DNA of 27,176 bases from JAGOUU01 sp964387745 (GCA_964387745.1 CAYLXL010000028.1:1-27176); one strand, 5' to 3'; positions 7,814 to 16,654 are shown, numbered from the stretch's first letter. Numbers and translations: made by a program. Notes: a model not told the origin generated them from the sequence alone.

Positions 7814-7888
7814 GTCATCCTGATGAGTAGTCGAAGGATCTCAATTAAGTATCAGCTACTGAGATACCTCGCAAAAGCTCGGGATGAC
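7814..7888. repeat. Imperfect palindromic repeat element (dispersed-repeat type)
   Basis: The outer arms GTCATCC (7814-7820) and GGATGAC (7882-7888) match perfectly. Inside, GAAGGATCTC (7833-7842) faces GAGATACCTC (7861-7870), again near-complementary. The result is a 75-bp cruciform-like element filling most of the gap between lon and the phosphodiesterase gene. The GTCATCC...GGATGAC layout is typical of small non-coding palindromes scattered between genes in host-associated bacteria. Here it may also serve as a terminator between the two converging genes. Only one copy is in this window, so its dispersed nature is inferred. Confidence 0.65.
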
Positions 7889-7967
7889 AGGTGCGATGAT
7901 TCCTATACGGTGAACGCATACAAATAATTATATTCTTGACATTTGCAACGGTAATCAGTTAAGAACT

Positions 7968-9998
7968 TTAATATCTTACCGCTTTGCCTGAATCAATATA
8001 AGTATATTTCTTATTCTGATAAGTCAACTCTTTAGTATTAAGCACAAATGTATATTTATCACGATCAACATAATACTCTCTTTGCTGTCCTGTCGAATCC
8101 AAGCGCACAAAAGCTAAATCTGTAGCTGAATGTGTAGGCTGTATTTGCTGGTGTTTAATTTCATAGTCCTTAGGAGTAACTTCTGATCCCATCAATGATT
8201 CATATAATACTCTGCCAGATCTATTCTCAAAAGGAAGATCAAATAGTTTAGCTATAGTAACAGGCACATCAACATTAGCCGTAGGCAAATAATCTTGATA
8301 CTGTTGCTTAAAATCAGGGCCAGCAGCAATTAATACATTATGCAGATCTATAGGACTCAGGCTACCGTGTCCACCTCTAGCATTATCTGAAGTAGTGTAT
8401 GTAATACCCTTTAGGCCGTTAATGCTTTGAGTATCATCATAGGTCAGGGAAACGACTATATCAGGATGCCGCTGTTGTACTTCATCATATAAAAAGACTT
8501 TTTTCAAAGAGAGCGTACCAGGTAAATCACCATAGGTTGGGTCAATAAAAATACCATCAAACTCCATACGTGATTGAAAAAATCTTACTAATTTTTTTAC
8601 TAAATTTTCATCTTTACTTGGCACATAAATATAAGCTGAAGCTCCATTATTTGCCACAATAATATCCTCTGGTCCTAATTTTTCAGGAATCTTATAACCT
8701 CTTGAAGTGTAGAGCGCTCCTACCCCGTTGTTGCAAACTTTACCAGATTTATCTATGTTAATTTTTTCCACCAATGTTCTGTCTTTTAAAATACCATTCA
8801 TTCCAGGATTATAATAACAACCGCGCCCATCGTAAGCACTGAAACCGGCTTTAGTCAATAAATCAGCAATCCTTATACTGCCCGAGGTACTAAAGCCATT
8901 ACTGTTAACATCACCTATAATACCATTGGTAATTTGCCTTAAAGGGAAAATATTAACATCACCCGACACCGAGCTCATACTATGATCAGAAGTCACTATC
9001 AGATTAGTTGTTTTTAATGTATCAAGTTTTCCTAAAGAAAAAATTAAGCTCCCCAATAATTGATCTTGTTTTTTTAATGCTTGATAATAAGGAATTGTAC
9101 CAGGGCCATAAGCATGACTAGTACTATCAGGCTCACTAAACCATAAAATACTTATATCTGGTTTATGATTATTCAATACCTCTCTAATATAAATAGCCAA
9201 CATATATTCATTAAATTGAGCTTCGAGTGGTTTGCTTACTTTACTCGGATCAGATAAATTAGCCAATGGAATGATATTGCTAATCCCCGTCAACTCAACA
9301 GTCTTTGCCTGCTTGAAAATATTTGAATTTTTGCCTGCAGCTCCTGGCATCATAAATTTATCAGGTAAAATATATTTTTTAGCCTGTAGCTTCTTCAAAA
9401 ATTGCTCTGGGAAAATTTTATTCTCTGTGAGAATAATACTATTATCAGAATCTTTATTACCATTTTGGATTAATACCGAACCTTCTTTACCAACTTGAGC
9501 TGTTTTGAAACCATTCTTATGAGCTACTTGTAAAATACTGTCTAAGTACATTAATGGCTTGCCACCCACTTGGTTATCTAGACTTTTTAATACATCATAA
9601 TGCTCTACGTTTACAGGTTGCTGTGAATTAGGAATATTAGCCTCATCAGGTCGCCAAATTTTATTACCAAAAAAGCCTGTACTACCAGAATAACTTCCCG
9701 TAGCAAAACTATTAGCGTTATTCATAGTAATACTTGGAAAGGATGAATGGTGATCACTAAAATAGGCGCCAGAAGTTTTTAATTGATAAAGATTTGGGGT
9801 ATTTTCTTTGGTGATAACATCTGGCCGTAGCCCATCCCAAACAATTAAAATAACTTTATTTGCTTTAGAAAATTCATCTGGTTTTTTGGCAGCAGGTACT
9901 TCAGAAGATTTCATATCTTCTGCAGCTATAGTTGAGATGGGATTGAAAAAAATAAAAATTAATATCGAAACTATAGTTAAATAGTTAACAAATATCAT
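7968..9998 (-). CDS. Exported alkaline-phosphatase-superfamily protein (type I phosphodiesterase/nucleotide pyrophosphatase-like)
   Basis: A 676-residue protein with an N-terminal signal peptide (hydrophobic 3-24, likely cleavage near A25/A26), so it acts in the periplasm or outside the cell. The metal and catalytic set of the superfamily is complete: D55 in IVWDGLRPD, nucleophile T91 in FPSITMNNAN, D291 and H295 in SEPDSTSHAYGPG, D338 and H339 in TSDHSM, and H544 in GGHGS. Two zinc ions and a covalent phospho-threonine are expected. The substrate could be a nucleotide, phospholipid head group or other phosphodiester; sequence alone does not say. The start has AGGGA (complement of 10003-10007) 4 bases upstream, and a TATAAT-like -10 lies at 10025-10030 on the minus strand without a clear -35. 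It is a single gene. Confidence 0.85.
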   Translation of the reverse strand: MIFVNYLTIVSILIFIFFNPISTIAAEDMKSSEVPAAKKPDEFSKANKVILIVWDGLRPDVITKENTPNLYQLKTSGAYFSDHHSSFPSITMNNANSFATGSYSGSTGFFGNKIWRPDEANIPNSQQPVNVEHYDVLKSLDNQVGGKPLMYLDSILQVAHKNGFKTAQVGKEGSVLIQNGNKDSDNSIILTENKIFPEQFLKKLQAKKYILPDKFMMPGAAGKNSNIFKQAKTVELTGISNIIPLANLSDPSKVSKPLEAQFNEYMLAIYIREVLNNHKPDISILWFSEPDSTSHAYGPGTIPYYQALKKQDQLLGSLIFSLGKLDTLKTTNLIVTSDHSMSSVSGDVNIFPLRQITNGIIGDVNSNGFSTSGSIRIADLLTKAGFSAYDGRGCYYNPGMNGILKDRTLVEKINIDKSGKVCNNGVGALYTSRGYKIPEKLGPEDIIVANNGASAYIYVPSKDENLVKKLVRFFQSRMEFDGIFIDPTYGDLPGTLSLKKVFLYDEVQQRHPDIVVSLTYDDTQSINGLKGITYTTSDNARGGHGSLSPIDLHNVLIAAGPDFKQQYQDYLPTANVDVPVTIAKLFDLPFENRSGRVLYESLMGSEVTPKDYEIKHQQIQPTHSATDLAFVRLDSTGQQREYYVDRDKYTFVLNTKELTYQNKKYTYIDSGKAVRY

Positions 9999-10083
9999 AG
10001 CGTCCCTGTTTTATAATAATCAAGATTATAGATATATTATTGATAAGTTTAGCTATAAACGCAATAGAGAAAATAGATTATTG

Positions 10084-10126
10084 GTTGAGAGCACGCATTA
10101 ATAAACATATTAACGCGCTAATCAAC
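10084..10126 (-). terminator. Imperfect inverted repeat downstream of the suf/phosphatase operon
   Basis: GCATTAATA (10095-10103) and TATTAACGC (10108-10116) pair with one mismatch around a 4-base loop. Outer arms GTTGA (10084-10088) and TCAAC (10122-10126) extend the structure. It sits about 20-60 bp past the phosphatase stop codon. There is no T run, so it could be a weak terminator or an mRNA 3' stabiliser. Confidence 0.35.
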
Positions 10127-10143
10127 ATAATTTAAGTTACTTC

Positions 10144-10971
10144 TTATGGAGCGGGGCTAGGACACCTATCTTGTTTGAACCCTGCTGAATCACAATCGAC
10201 TGCACACGATTCAGCTGGGACATAAAGAGTCGAACATACCGGAGCGCCTATAGATGGCGATTCTAAAGAGACATAATCAACAAAACCAGGGGAAACTTCT
10301 CTTGTATATTGCATCAATTGCAAGCAGAATCCAAGATTCGGGTAAACTATTTTACGAAATTGCTTTAAATAACTAATAGGATTTTGAATACCTAAATCAA
10401 TACCATTAGTACACTCAAAAATACCTTTTCTAACAGCAAGATCAGATTGGCAGTATTTTAGTAGGTAAGCAGATAAAAGTGTTGGCGAGCGTGAAATACC
10501 TGCATGACAAACAACATAAACTGGAGTATTATTATCAACATTTAGTTTAATTAATTCAGCTATTTCATCAAAAATTCGATTAACCCGCACATCATCACGA
10601 TCATCCATAGCAAGATTATAAATAATAGTACCATTAGCAGTTTCAAATAACTGAATTGTTATTTTTACACGAGCATTGATATCATCAGTTTCCACATCTC
10701 TTGGTGGCGATATACTCGAATAAGCCTCAACCCAGCCCAATGGGGCTGCAAATGATTTGGCGCCTGCATTAATCACTACTACCTTTTGGTTTGGATGATT
10801 TTCAGAAACATGTTTTTCAACATCAGCTACAGCCCCCAAGTAAAGTCTTGGTTTTATTTGAGTGATATCGAGCTGTCTTTTAAAAATAGAACAAGTACCA
10901 TCATGATGAGCTGGAGCTACTGGTTGTAAATCACGCTCTCGATATGGTAAAGCCATAGGTGTTCTTCGCAT
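10144..10971 (-). CDS. Dual-specificity-type protein phosphatase (CX5R)
   Basis: A 275-residue protein with the cysteine-phosphatase signature VYVVCHAGISRSP: nucleophile C155, arginine R161, and likely general acid D123 or D124 in MDDRDD about 32 residues earlier, the VHR-like spacing. The region 36-215 would be the phosphatase fold, which removes phosphate from Tyr/Ser/Thr or from phosphoinositides. No signal peptide is visible. The C-terminal 45 residues are Cys/Pro/Ser-rich with five Cys and no known domain. The start ATG has AGGA 7 bases upstream and lies 27 bp after the Rieske gene stop, so it is probably co-transcribed with the suf operon. Eukaryote-type phosphatases in Legionellales are often type IV-secreted effectors; that role is inference. 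The link to Fe-S assembly, if any, is unknown. Confidence 0.82.
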   Translation of the reverse strand: MRRTPMALPYRERDLQPVAPAHHDGTCSIFKRQLDITQIKPRLYLGAVADVEKHVSENHPNQKVVVINAGAKSFAAPLGWVEAYSSISPPRDVETDDINARVKITIQLFETANGTIIYNLAMDDRDDVRVNRIFDEIAELIKLNVDNNTPVYVVCHAGISRSPTLLSAYLLKYCQSDLAVRKGIFECTNGIDLGIQNPISYLKQFRKIVYPNLGFCLQLMQYTREVSPGFVDYVSLESPSIGAPVCSTLYVPAESCAVDCDSAGFKQDRCPSPAP

Positions 10972-10998
10972 TCTATAATCCTATCTGTATTTATTAAT

Positions 10999-11307
10999 TT
11001 ATTCATCACATACCTGCACCATGCCTTTTTCAATACGCACCTTAAAGGTATTAATATTTTCAAATGCTGGTGGGGCGGTCACTTGCCCTGTTTTAATGCA
11101 GAACTTTGCTCCATGATAAGGACAAGTAATAATACCGTCATTTGTACAATCCGCATCATCTAAACCAAAATCTGCATGAGTACACAAATGATCGATAGCA
11201 TAGAATTCGTTATGCAAGTTAAATACAATGACTGTGGTGTAATCTAGATCAACAACCTCTCGGCTACCTTCTGGAAAATCGATAGCTTTTTTTACATCAA
11301 CCCACAT
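10999..11307 (-). CDS. Rieske-type [2Fe-2S] ferredoxin subunit
   Basis: A small Rieske protein of 102 residues. The ligand motifs are C42-T-H44 and C62-P-Y-H65, which bind a [2Fe-2S] cluster through two Cys and two His. The frame is open further upstream to 11361, but that extension lies inside sufT and has no Rieske character. The ATG at 11305-11307 overlaps the sufT stop by one base (TAATG), a usual translational-coupling arrangement, and opens MWVDVKKAID, the normal beginning of this family. Similar small ferredoxins often accompany sufBCDS-sufT clusters, where they may supply electrons during cluster assembly. The partner is not identified. Confidence 0.88.
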   Translation of the reverse strand: MWVDVKKAIDFPEGSREVVDLDYTTVIVFNLHNEFYAIDHLCTHADFGLDDADCTNDGIITCPYHGAKFCIKTGQVTAPPAFENINTFKVRIEKGMVQVCDE

Positions 11308-11903
11308 TAGAGTAGTCCTAGAGTTAATTGCGCTTCTTCTGACATCATGTCTTGTCCCCAAGGTGGATCCCAGACAAGTTCTACTTTGGCATCAAATACA
11401 TTCGGCACTTCTAGAACTTTACGTTTGACGTCATCGACAATATAAGGCCCCATACCACAGCCTGGAGCAGTTAAGGTCATTTTGATGACAGCAATGTTGC
11501 CTGCTTGAATATTACCCGGCTCTATGGGATGCACTTCGCATTCATAGATTAAACCAAGATCAACAATGTTAACCGGAATCTCTGGGTCATAACAAGTTTT
11601 CAACTTAGCCCATATATCTTCTTCATCAACAAAACCATTGCCTGTTATTTCTTTGACCACGTCAATTTCTGGATTAGTCTGCGCAGCGTAGTCGTGAGGC
11701 ACTGCTAATCCTATTGCATCTGCATCTTGACCGTCAATACGAGCTAGATTGCCATTATAATAGACTGTAAAACTACCACCCAGCTGCTGCATTACGCTAA
11801 TGCTCTCACCCTTTACCATAGTAATAGGTATACCATGCGGGATTAAGATGGCAGCGCAATCTCGGCTAAGTTGAATTTCATTTTTATTTTGTACTTCTGA
11901 CAT
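11307..11903 (-). CDS. sufT: Fe-S cluster assembly protein SufT (DUF59/MIP18 family)
   Basis: A 198-residue protein. Residues about 95-185 form the DUF59/MIP18 domain, with CYDPEIPVNIVDLGLIY (104-120) and the conserved cysteine C149 in TAPGCGMG. The N-terminal 90 residues are a family-specific extension found in the longer proteobacterial SufT form. SufT helps maturation of Fe-S proteins under high demand, and the eukaryotic MIP18 homologue works in cytosolic Fe-S targeting. It lies 17 bp after sufS and overlaps the Rieske gene by one base. This position within a suf operon, together with the length, makes the assignment firm. Confidence 0.9.
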   Translation of the reverse strand: MSEVQNKNEIQLSRDCAAILIPHGIPITMVKGESISVMQQLGGSFTVYYNGNLARIDGQDADAIGLAVPHDYAAQTNPEIDVVKEITGNGFVDEEDIWAKLKTCYDPEIPVNIVDLGLIYECEVHPIEPGNIQAGNIAVIKMTLTAPGCGMGPYIVDDVKRKVLEVPNVFDAKVELVWDPPWGQDMMSEEAQLTLGLL

Positions 11904-11920
11904 TATGAATAACTACAGTT

Positions 11921-13168
11921 TTATTTAGATAAAATTTTAATCACTTCTTGTAAACTAGCTAGGAAAACATCAATTTCTTCGATGCTATTATAAAAACCAA
12001 ATGAAGCACGAACAGTACCTGATATCCCCAAATACGTCATCAAAGGCATGTTACAGTGATGCCCAGTACGAACAGCCACCCCGAACTGGTCTAATAGTAA
12101 ACCAACATCTTGCGGGTTTTGGTTATTTACTATAAAAGCAATTACGGCTGTTTTATTTGGACTGTCGCCTATAATTTTTATGTTATTAAGTTTTTTTAAG
12201 CCTTCTTGACAATAATTCAACAAGTTGGTTTTGTAAGCAATTAGTTCGTTATAATTCAAAGTATTCAGGTAATCAATAGCAGCACCTAACCCGATAGCAC
12301 CTGCAATATGAGGTGTACCTGCTTCAAACTTTTGTGGTGCATGAGCAAAAGTAGTGCCCATAGGTAAAACCACCTGGTCAATCATTTCACCACCGCCTTG
12401 ATATGGCGGTAATATGTTTAATAATTCAGCTTTACCATACAAAACACCTATACCCGTTGGACCATATATTTTATGACCTGAAAAAGCATAAAAGTCACAA
12501 GCTAAATCTTTAACATTAATTTTTATATTGGGAGCTGCCTGGGCTCCGTCTATTAAAACTAAGATATCTTTATTAATTGCTTTGAGTTGAGCTATTATAT
12601 TCTGAACAGGATTAATAATCCCTGTACCATTATAGATATGACTTAAGGTTACTAATTTAACTTTTTGCTGATTATATTTAACATAGTCAATCAAGCTTTG
12701 CGAGTCTAACTCGCCGTTAGCTAATAAATTAATAACTTTTATTTTAATCCCTATATTATTAGCAATAATTTGCCAAGGGACTATATTAGAATGATGTTCT
12801 GCAACCGTCAGGACGATTTCATCGCCACTTTTAAAATGACCATGTCGCTCTAAACAAGTTGCTACTAAATTGATTCCTTCTGTGGTACCGCGAGTAAATA
12901 TAACCTCTTCAGAACCATTCGCACCTATAAAATCTACAACTTTTGATCTAGCCTGTTCATACATCAGGGTCGCATTATCACCCAAATAATGAAAAGCACG
13001 ATGAATATTACTATGATGATTAGTATAGTAATCACTGATAGCATCAATTACGCAACGAGGTTTTTGACTGCTGGCAGCATTATCAAAATAAACTAATGGC
13101 TTATCATTTACCCTTTTGCTTAAAATAGGAAAATCTTTGCGGATTTTTGTAACATCAAACATTAACAT
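11921..13168 (-). CDS. sufS: Cysteine desulfurase SufS
   Basis: A 415-residue group II PLP-dependent cysteine desulfurase that removes sulfur from L-cysteine and passes it on for cluster building. PLP-site residues are visible: H126 in AEHHSN, D207 in VLIDGAQ, the Schiff-base lysine K233 in SGHKIYGPTG, and the persulfide cysteine C372 in RTGHHCNMP. The RxGHHC motif is typical of SufS rather than IscS. It normally needs SufE or SufU as sulfur acceptor, and neither is encoded in this operon. The first ATG overlaps the end of sufD by 14 bp. A second ATG two codons on is equally possible. Confidence 0.95.
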   Translation of the reverse strand: MLMFDVTKIRKDFPILSKRVNDKPLVYFDNAASSQKPRCVIDAISDYYTNHHSNIHRAFHYLGDNATLMYEQARSKVVDFIGANGSEEVIFTRGTTEGINLVATCLERHGHFKSGDEIVLTVAEHHSNIVPWQIIANNIGIKIKVINLLANGELDSQSLIDYVKYNQQKVKLVTLSHIYNGTGIINPVQNIIAQLKAINKDILVLIDGAQAAPNIKINVKDLACDFYAFSGHKIYGPTGIGVLYGKAELLNILPPYQGGGEMIDQVVLPMGTTFAHAPQKFEAGTPHIAGAIGLGAAIDYLNTLNYNELIAYKTNLLNYCQEGLKKLNNIKIIGDSPNKTAVIAFIVNNQNPQDVGLLLDQFGVAVRTGHHCNMPLMTYLGISGTVRASFGFYNSIEEIDVFLASLQEVIKILSK

Positions 13169-14381
13169 TTTCCATTGCTATTTGAGAAGCTAATACTTGT
13201 TCTAACCAATCAGCTGCACCTTGATTGGTAACCGTTGAAATAATATGTCCTACAAAGGCAGAAATCAGCATTGTTTTAGCCTCAATAGCTGGAACCCCCC
13301 TGCTTTGTAAATAAAACATTGCTTTTTCATCCAATCGGCCAATGGTCGCACCGTGGACACAACTTACATCATCAGAGTAAATCTGCAGTTCCGGTTTGGC
13401 ATCAATCATCGCATTAGACGACAATAATAAGTTTTTATTACTTTGAATTGCCGTATTTGCTTTAGTATTAGGCGCCACATAGACCATACCATTCCATACC
13501 CCATGTCCTCGGTCTTTTAATACACCCCGATAGTCTTGTAAGCTAGTACCATGAGAATCATTGTGATAAATCTTCAAATGACTATCCATATGCTGCTTAT
13601 CACGTGGCATAAACAAGCCGCGTAAAGCAGTATTAGTCGCATTACCGTTTTTATAGACTACTATATCCTGGCGTGATAACTTCGCACCAAAACTCAAATT
13701 ATAATTATTATATTGCGAATGCGCTTGCTGATTTACTATATAGCTTGCAATATGGTACGTACTTTCATTATGGCTTTGCAATATATAATGATTTAACACG
13801 GAATTTTCAAGCAAATCAAACTCAAGTAAGATATTGCAGTTCATAGCGATGTTATTTTCCAGACCATCACTAATACTTAAATACTCTTCAAGTAAATTTA
13901 ATTCACTATTTTTATCTAGTTTAATAAAGTGCTTGTTATTAATAATTTTATCTTGGCTACGCTCTGTAAATACATTTAACAATCGAATATTTAGCTTTGT
14001 CTTGTCTTTAATCTCATTAAGATCAATCACAACGCCATTGTGATCAGCATTATTAACAAACTCGCTTATGCCTATTTGTTGACCGTTAGCCTGTGACAAA
14101 TAAAACTCTTGGGAGCTAGCACTTGATGTAATCTTAAAATCATTTAGTTTTGACAAGTCTGGCTGATACACGCCATCTAAAATTACTATAATTGTTTCGC
14201 TATTTGCGCAAAATTGCTTTATATAAGCATTAACTCGCTTAATAGCATCATCGTGCACTTCTTTTGTTCGATTATTTATCAGGCTAAAGCCCTGTTTAGC
14301 GAGCTGTGATAGATCAGTATATTTCCAATCTTCATTTCTAATAGTCGGCAGACTATAGTTTTGATAATTATCGTAATTCAT
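13155..14381 (-). CDS. sufD: Fe-S cluster assembly scaffold subunit SufD
   Basis: SufD pairs with SufB and binds SufC to form the SufBC2D scaffold on which clusters are made. The 408-residue protein has the beta-helix core of the SufBD family in its second half. Features include RGLFMPRDKQHMDSH, the conserved C-terminal segment DVSCVHGATIGRLDEKAMFYLQSRG with its conserved Cys and His, and a helical C-terminus. The N-terminal NEDWKYTDLS motif (about 16-25) is also diagnostic. The frame could begin one codon earlier at a TTG, but the ATG at 14379-14381 is preferred. It overlaps the end of sufC by 14 bp, a sign of coupled translation. Confidence 0.93.
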   Translation of the reverse strand: MNYDNYQNYSLPTIRNEDWKYTDLSQLAKQGFSLINNRTKEVHDDAIKRVNAYIKQFCANSETIIVILDGVYQPDLSKLNDFKITSSASSQEFYLSQANGQQIGISEFVNNADHNGVVIDLNEIKDKTKLNIRLLNVFTERSQDKIINNKHFIKLDKNSELNLLEEYLSISDGLENNIAMNCNILLEFDLLENSVLNHYILQSHNESTYHIASYIVNQQAHSQYNNYNLSFGAKLSRQDIVVYKNGNATNTALRGLFMPRDKQHMDSHLKIYHNDSHGTSLQDYRGVLKDRGHGVWNGMVYVAPNTKANTAIQSNKNLLLSSNAMIDAKPELQIYSDDVSCVHGATIGRLDEKAMFYLQSRGVPAIEAKTMLISAFVGHIISTVTNQGAADWLEQVLASQIAMENVNV

Positions 14382-15120
14382 CAAGCACCCATGAATAACC
14401 TTTTGCTTCTAATTCTAGAGCCAAACTTTTATCACCTGATTTAATAATTTGTCCGCGAGCCAATACATGAACATAATCAGGAACAATGTAGTCCAACAGT
14501 CTTTGATAATGTGTAATCACTAAAAACGACCGTTTTTTATCGCGTAACTGATTAACGCCTTGCGCAACTATTTTTAACGCATCGATATCCAAACCAGAAT
14601 CAGTCTCATCGAGAATGATAAGCTCTGGCTTTAATAATAACATCTGTAAGATTTCGTTACGCTTTTTCTCACCGCCTGAAAAACCCTCGTTGACAGAACG
14701 GTAGAGTAACTCATCACTCATACCTACAGTTTTTATATGTTCTTTTACCTCTTTTAAAAACTCCATTGGGTTAACTTCGTCTTCTTTATTAGACTTTCTT
14801 TTAGCATTGATAATGCTTTTTAAAAAGTTAACATTACTAACGCCTGGAATTTCAACTGGATATTGAAAAGCCTGATAAACACCCAGATGGGAACGTTCTT
14901 CAGGCTTTAATTCAAGTAAATTTGAGCCTTTAAAATTTATACTTCCACTAGTGACTGTATAATCATCTTTACCACTTAATATATTAGCTAGTGTACTTTT
15001 TCCAGATCCGTTTGGTCCCATTATGGCGTGAATTTCACCAGGTTTAATGTCTAAATTAATTCCCTTGAGGATTTGCTTATCGCCATTAACGCTTGCACAT
15101 AAATCTTTTATTTCTAACAT
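14368..15120 (-). CDS. sufC: Fe-S cluster assembly ATPase SufC
   Basis: A 250-residue ABC-type ATPase that drives the conformational changes of the SufBC2D scaffold. The Walker A motif GPNGSGKS is at 35-42, the ABC signature SGGEK at 148-152, and Walker B ends at D171-E172 within LIILDETDSGLD. The Q-loop is near YQAFQYPVEIPG. The frame extends ten codons upstream to a TTG, but the ATG at 15118-15120 is the better start: it gives the family opening MLEIKDLCASVNG and has GGAG six bases upstream (complement of 15127-15130). That leaves 35 bp after the sufB stop. Length matches SufC of other bacteria (about 248). Confidence 0.95.
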   Translation of the reverse strand: MLEIKDLCASVNGDKQILKGINLDIKPGEIHAIMGPNGSGKSTLANILSGKDDYTVTSGSINFKGSNLLELKPEERSHLGVYQAFQYPVEIPGVSNVNFLKSIINAKRKSNKEDEVNPMEFLKEVKEHIKTVGMSDELLYRSVNEGFSGGEKKRNEILQMLLLKPELIILDETDSGLDIDALKIVAQGVNQLRDKKRSFLVITHYQRLLDYIVPDYVHVLARGQIIKSGDKSLALELEAKGYSWVLDELR

Positions 15121-15155
15121 CTCTAACTCCGGACTACAATCTTGTCTCAATATTT

Positions 15156-16619
15156 CTAACCAACCGCACCCTCAAGACTTAATTCCATTAATTTTTGCGC
15201 TTCTACTGCAAACTCCATCGGTAATTCTTTAAACACTTGCTTACAAAAACCATTTACAATCATGGAAACCGCATCTTCTTCTGACAGCCCCCTTTGTCGA
15301 CAATAATACAATTGATCATCAGCAATTTTTGATGTTGTTGCTTCGTGTTCAATTGTACATTGATCATTTTTAGATTCCATATATGGAAAAGTATGCGCGC
15401 TCGCTTTGTGTCCAATTAACAAACTATCACATTGAGTAAAATTGCGACTACCAGCAGCATTTTTACCCATTCTTACTAGTCCACGGTAAGCGTTACTGCT
15501 TTCGCCAGCAGAAATACCTTTAGAAATAATTAAACTCGAACTATTTTTACCGATATGAACCATCTTAGTTCCAGTATCAGCTTGTTGTTTATTTCTTGTT
15601 AGGGCCACTGAGTAAAACTCTCCTCGAGTGTCATCCCCTTGCAGAATTACACTTGGGTATTTCCAAGTGATAGCTGAGCCTGTTTCTACTTGTGTCCAAG
15701 AAATTTTAGCTCGATCGCCAGCACAATGACCTCTCTTAGTTACAAAATTATAGATACCACCATTACCGTCTTTATCGCCAGGGTACCAGTTTTGCACAGT
15801 AGAATATTTTATGACAGCATCTTCAAGAGCGATAAGTTCTACTACTGCTGCGTGTAGCTGATTCTCATCGCGTTGAGGAGCAGTACAGCCCTCTAAATAG
15901 CTTACATAACTACCCTTATCAGCAATAATTAGCGTGCGTTCAAATTGACCTGTATTAGCTGCGTTAATTCTAAAATAAGTGGATAGTTCCATTGGGCATC
16001 TAACCCCTGGTGGAATATAAACAAATGATCCATCAGTAAAAACAGCCGCGTTTAAACTAGCAAAAAAGTTATCAGTGTGCGGAACGACTGTGCCTAAGTA
16101 TTTTTTAATTAACTCTGGGTGTTCTTGTACGGCTTCTGAGAATGAACAAAAAATAACCCCAGCTTTAGCTAGTTCTTTTTTAAACGTTGTAGCGACTGAA
16201 ACACTGTCAAAAACCACATCGACCGCAACCACTCCGGCAAGCTTTTTTTGTTCTTGTAAAGGTATACCCAATTTTTCATAGGTTCTTAATAGCTCAGGAT
16301 CAACTTCATCCAAGCTTTTTGGTCTATCTTTATCTGACTTAGGAGCGGAATAATAACTAATAGCCTGGTAATCAACCGGCTTATAATCAACGTGCGCCCA
16401 ACTTGGCTCTTTTAAGGTTAACCAATGTTCAAAAGCTTGAAGTCGCCAATTTAACATAAATTCTGGCTCGTTCTTAATTTTTGAAATTTGTTTAATCTTC
16501 TCCCTATCTAAGCCAGGCTCTAATGTTTGAGTAGGGATATCAGTCACAAACCCATGCTTATACTGAGAAGATATGGCACCCTCTAAGATATTGTTATCTT
16601 CTGTCTGTTTATCGCTCAT
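15156..16619 (-). CDS. sufB: Fe-S cluster assembly scaffold subunit SufB
   Basis: SufB is the main scaffold subunit of the SufBC2D complex and accepts the persulfide sulfur. The 487-residue length fits the family (about 480-495). Typical segments are FMLNWRLQAFEHWL near the N-terminus, YIPPGVRCPMELSTYFRIN, SYLEGCTAPQRDENQLHAAVVE, and the C-terminal IEHEATTSKIADDQLYYCRQRG followed by a helical SufC-binding end. It is the first gene of the operon. No strong Shine-Dalgarno sequence precedes the ATG; the start is supported by the upstream promoter and the lack of other ATGs in frame nearby. The order sufB-C-D-S with no sufA or regulator in front is usual for Legionella/Coxiella-type clusters. Confidence 0.96.
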   Translation of the reverse strand: MSDKQTEDNNILEGAISSQYKHGFVTDIPTQTLEPGLDREKIKQISKIKNEPEFMLNWRLQAFEHWLTLKEPSWAHVDYKPVDYQAISYYSAPKSDKDRPKSLDEVDPELLRTYEKLGIPLQEQKKLAGVVAVDVVFDSVSVATTFKKELAKAGVIFCSFSEAVQEHPELIKKYLGTVVPHTDNFFASLNAAVFTDGSFVYIPPGVRCPMELSTYFRINAANTGQFERTLIIADKGSYVSYLEGCTAPQRDENQLHAAVVELIALEDAVIKYSTVQNWYPGDKDGNGGIYNFVTKRGHCAGDRAKISWTQVETGSAITWKYPSVILQGDDTRGEFYSVALTRNKQQADTGTKMVHIGKNSSSLIISKGISAGESSNAYRGLVRMGKNAAGSRNFTQCDSLLIGHKASAHTFPYMESKNDQCTIEHEATTSKIADDQLYYCRQRGLSEEDAVSMIVNGFCKQVFKELPMEFAVEAQKLMELSLEGAVG

Positions 16620-16654
16620 TGAAATTAGAAAACTACAGGTAAAAAAATATGATT

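Noticed and set aside
11308..11361. Upstream extension of the Rieske protein into sufT
   Set aside because: The extra 18 residues lie in another frame of sufT; the ATG overlapping the sufT stop is the usual coupled start.
15121..15150. Upstream extension of SufC to a TTG start
   Set aside because: The internal ATG has a good GGAG site and gives the normal SufC N-terminus; the extra ten residues are not family-like.
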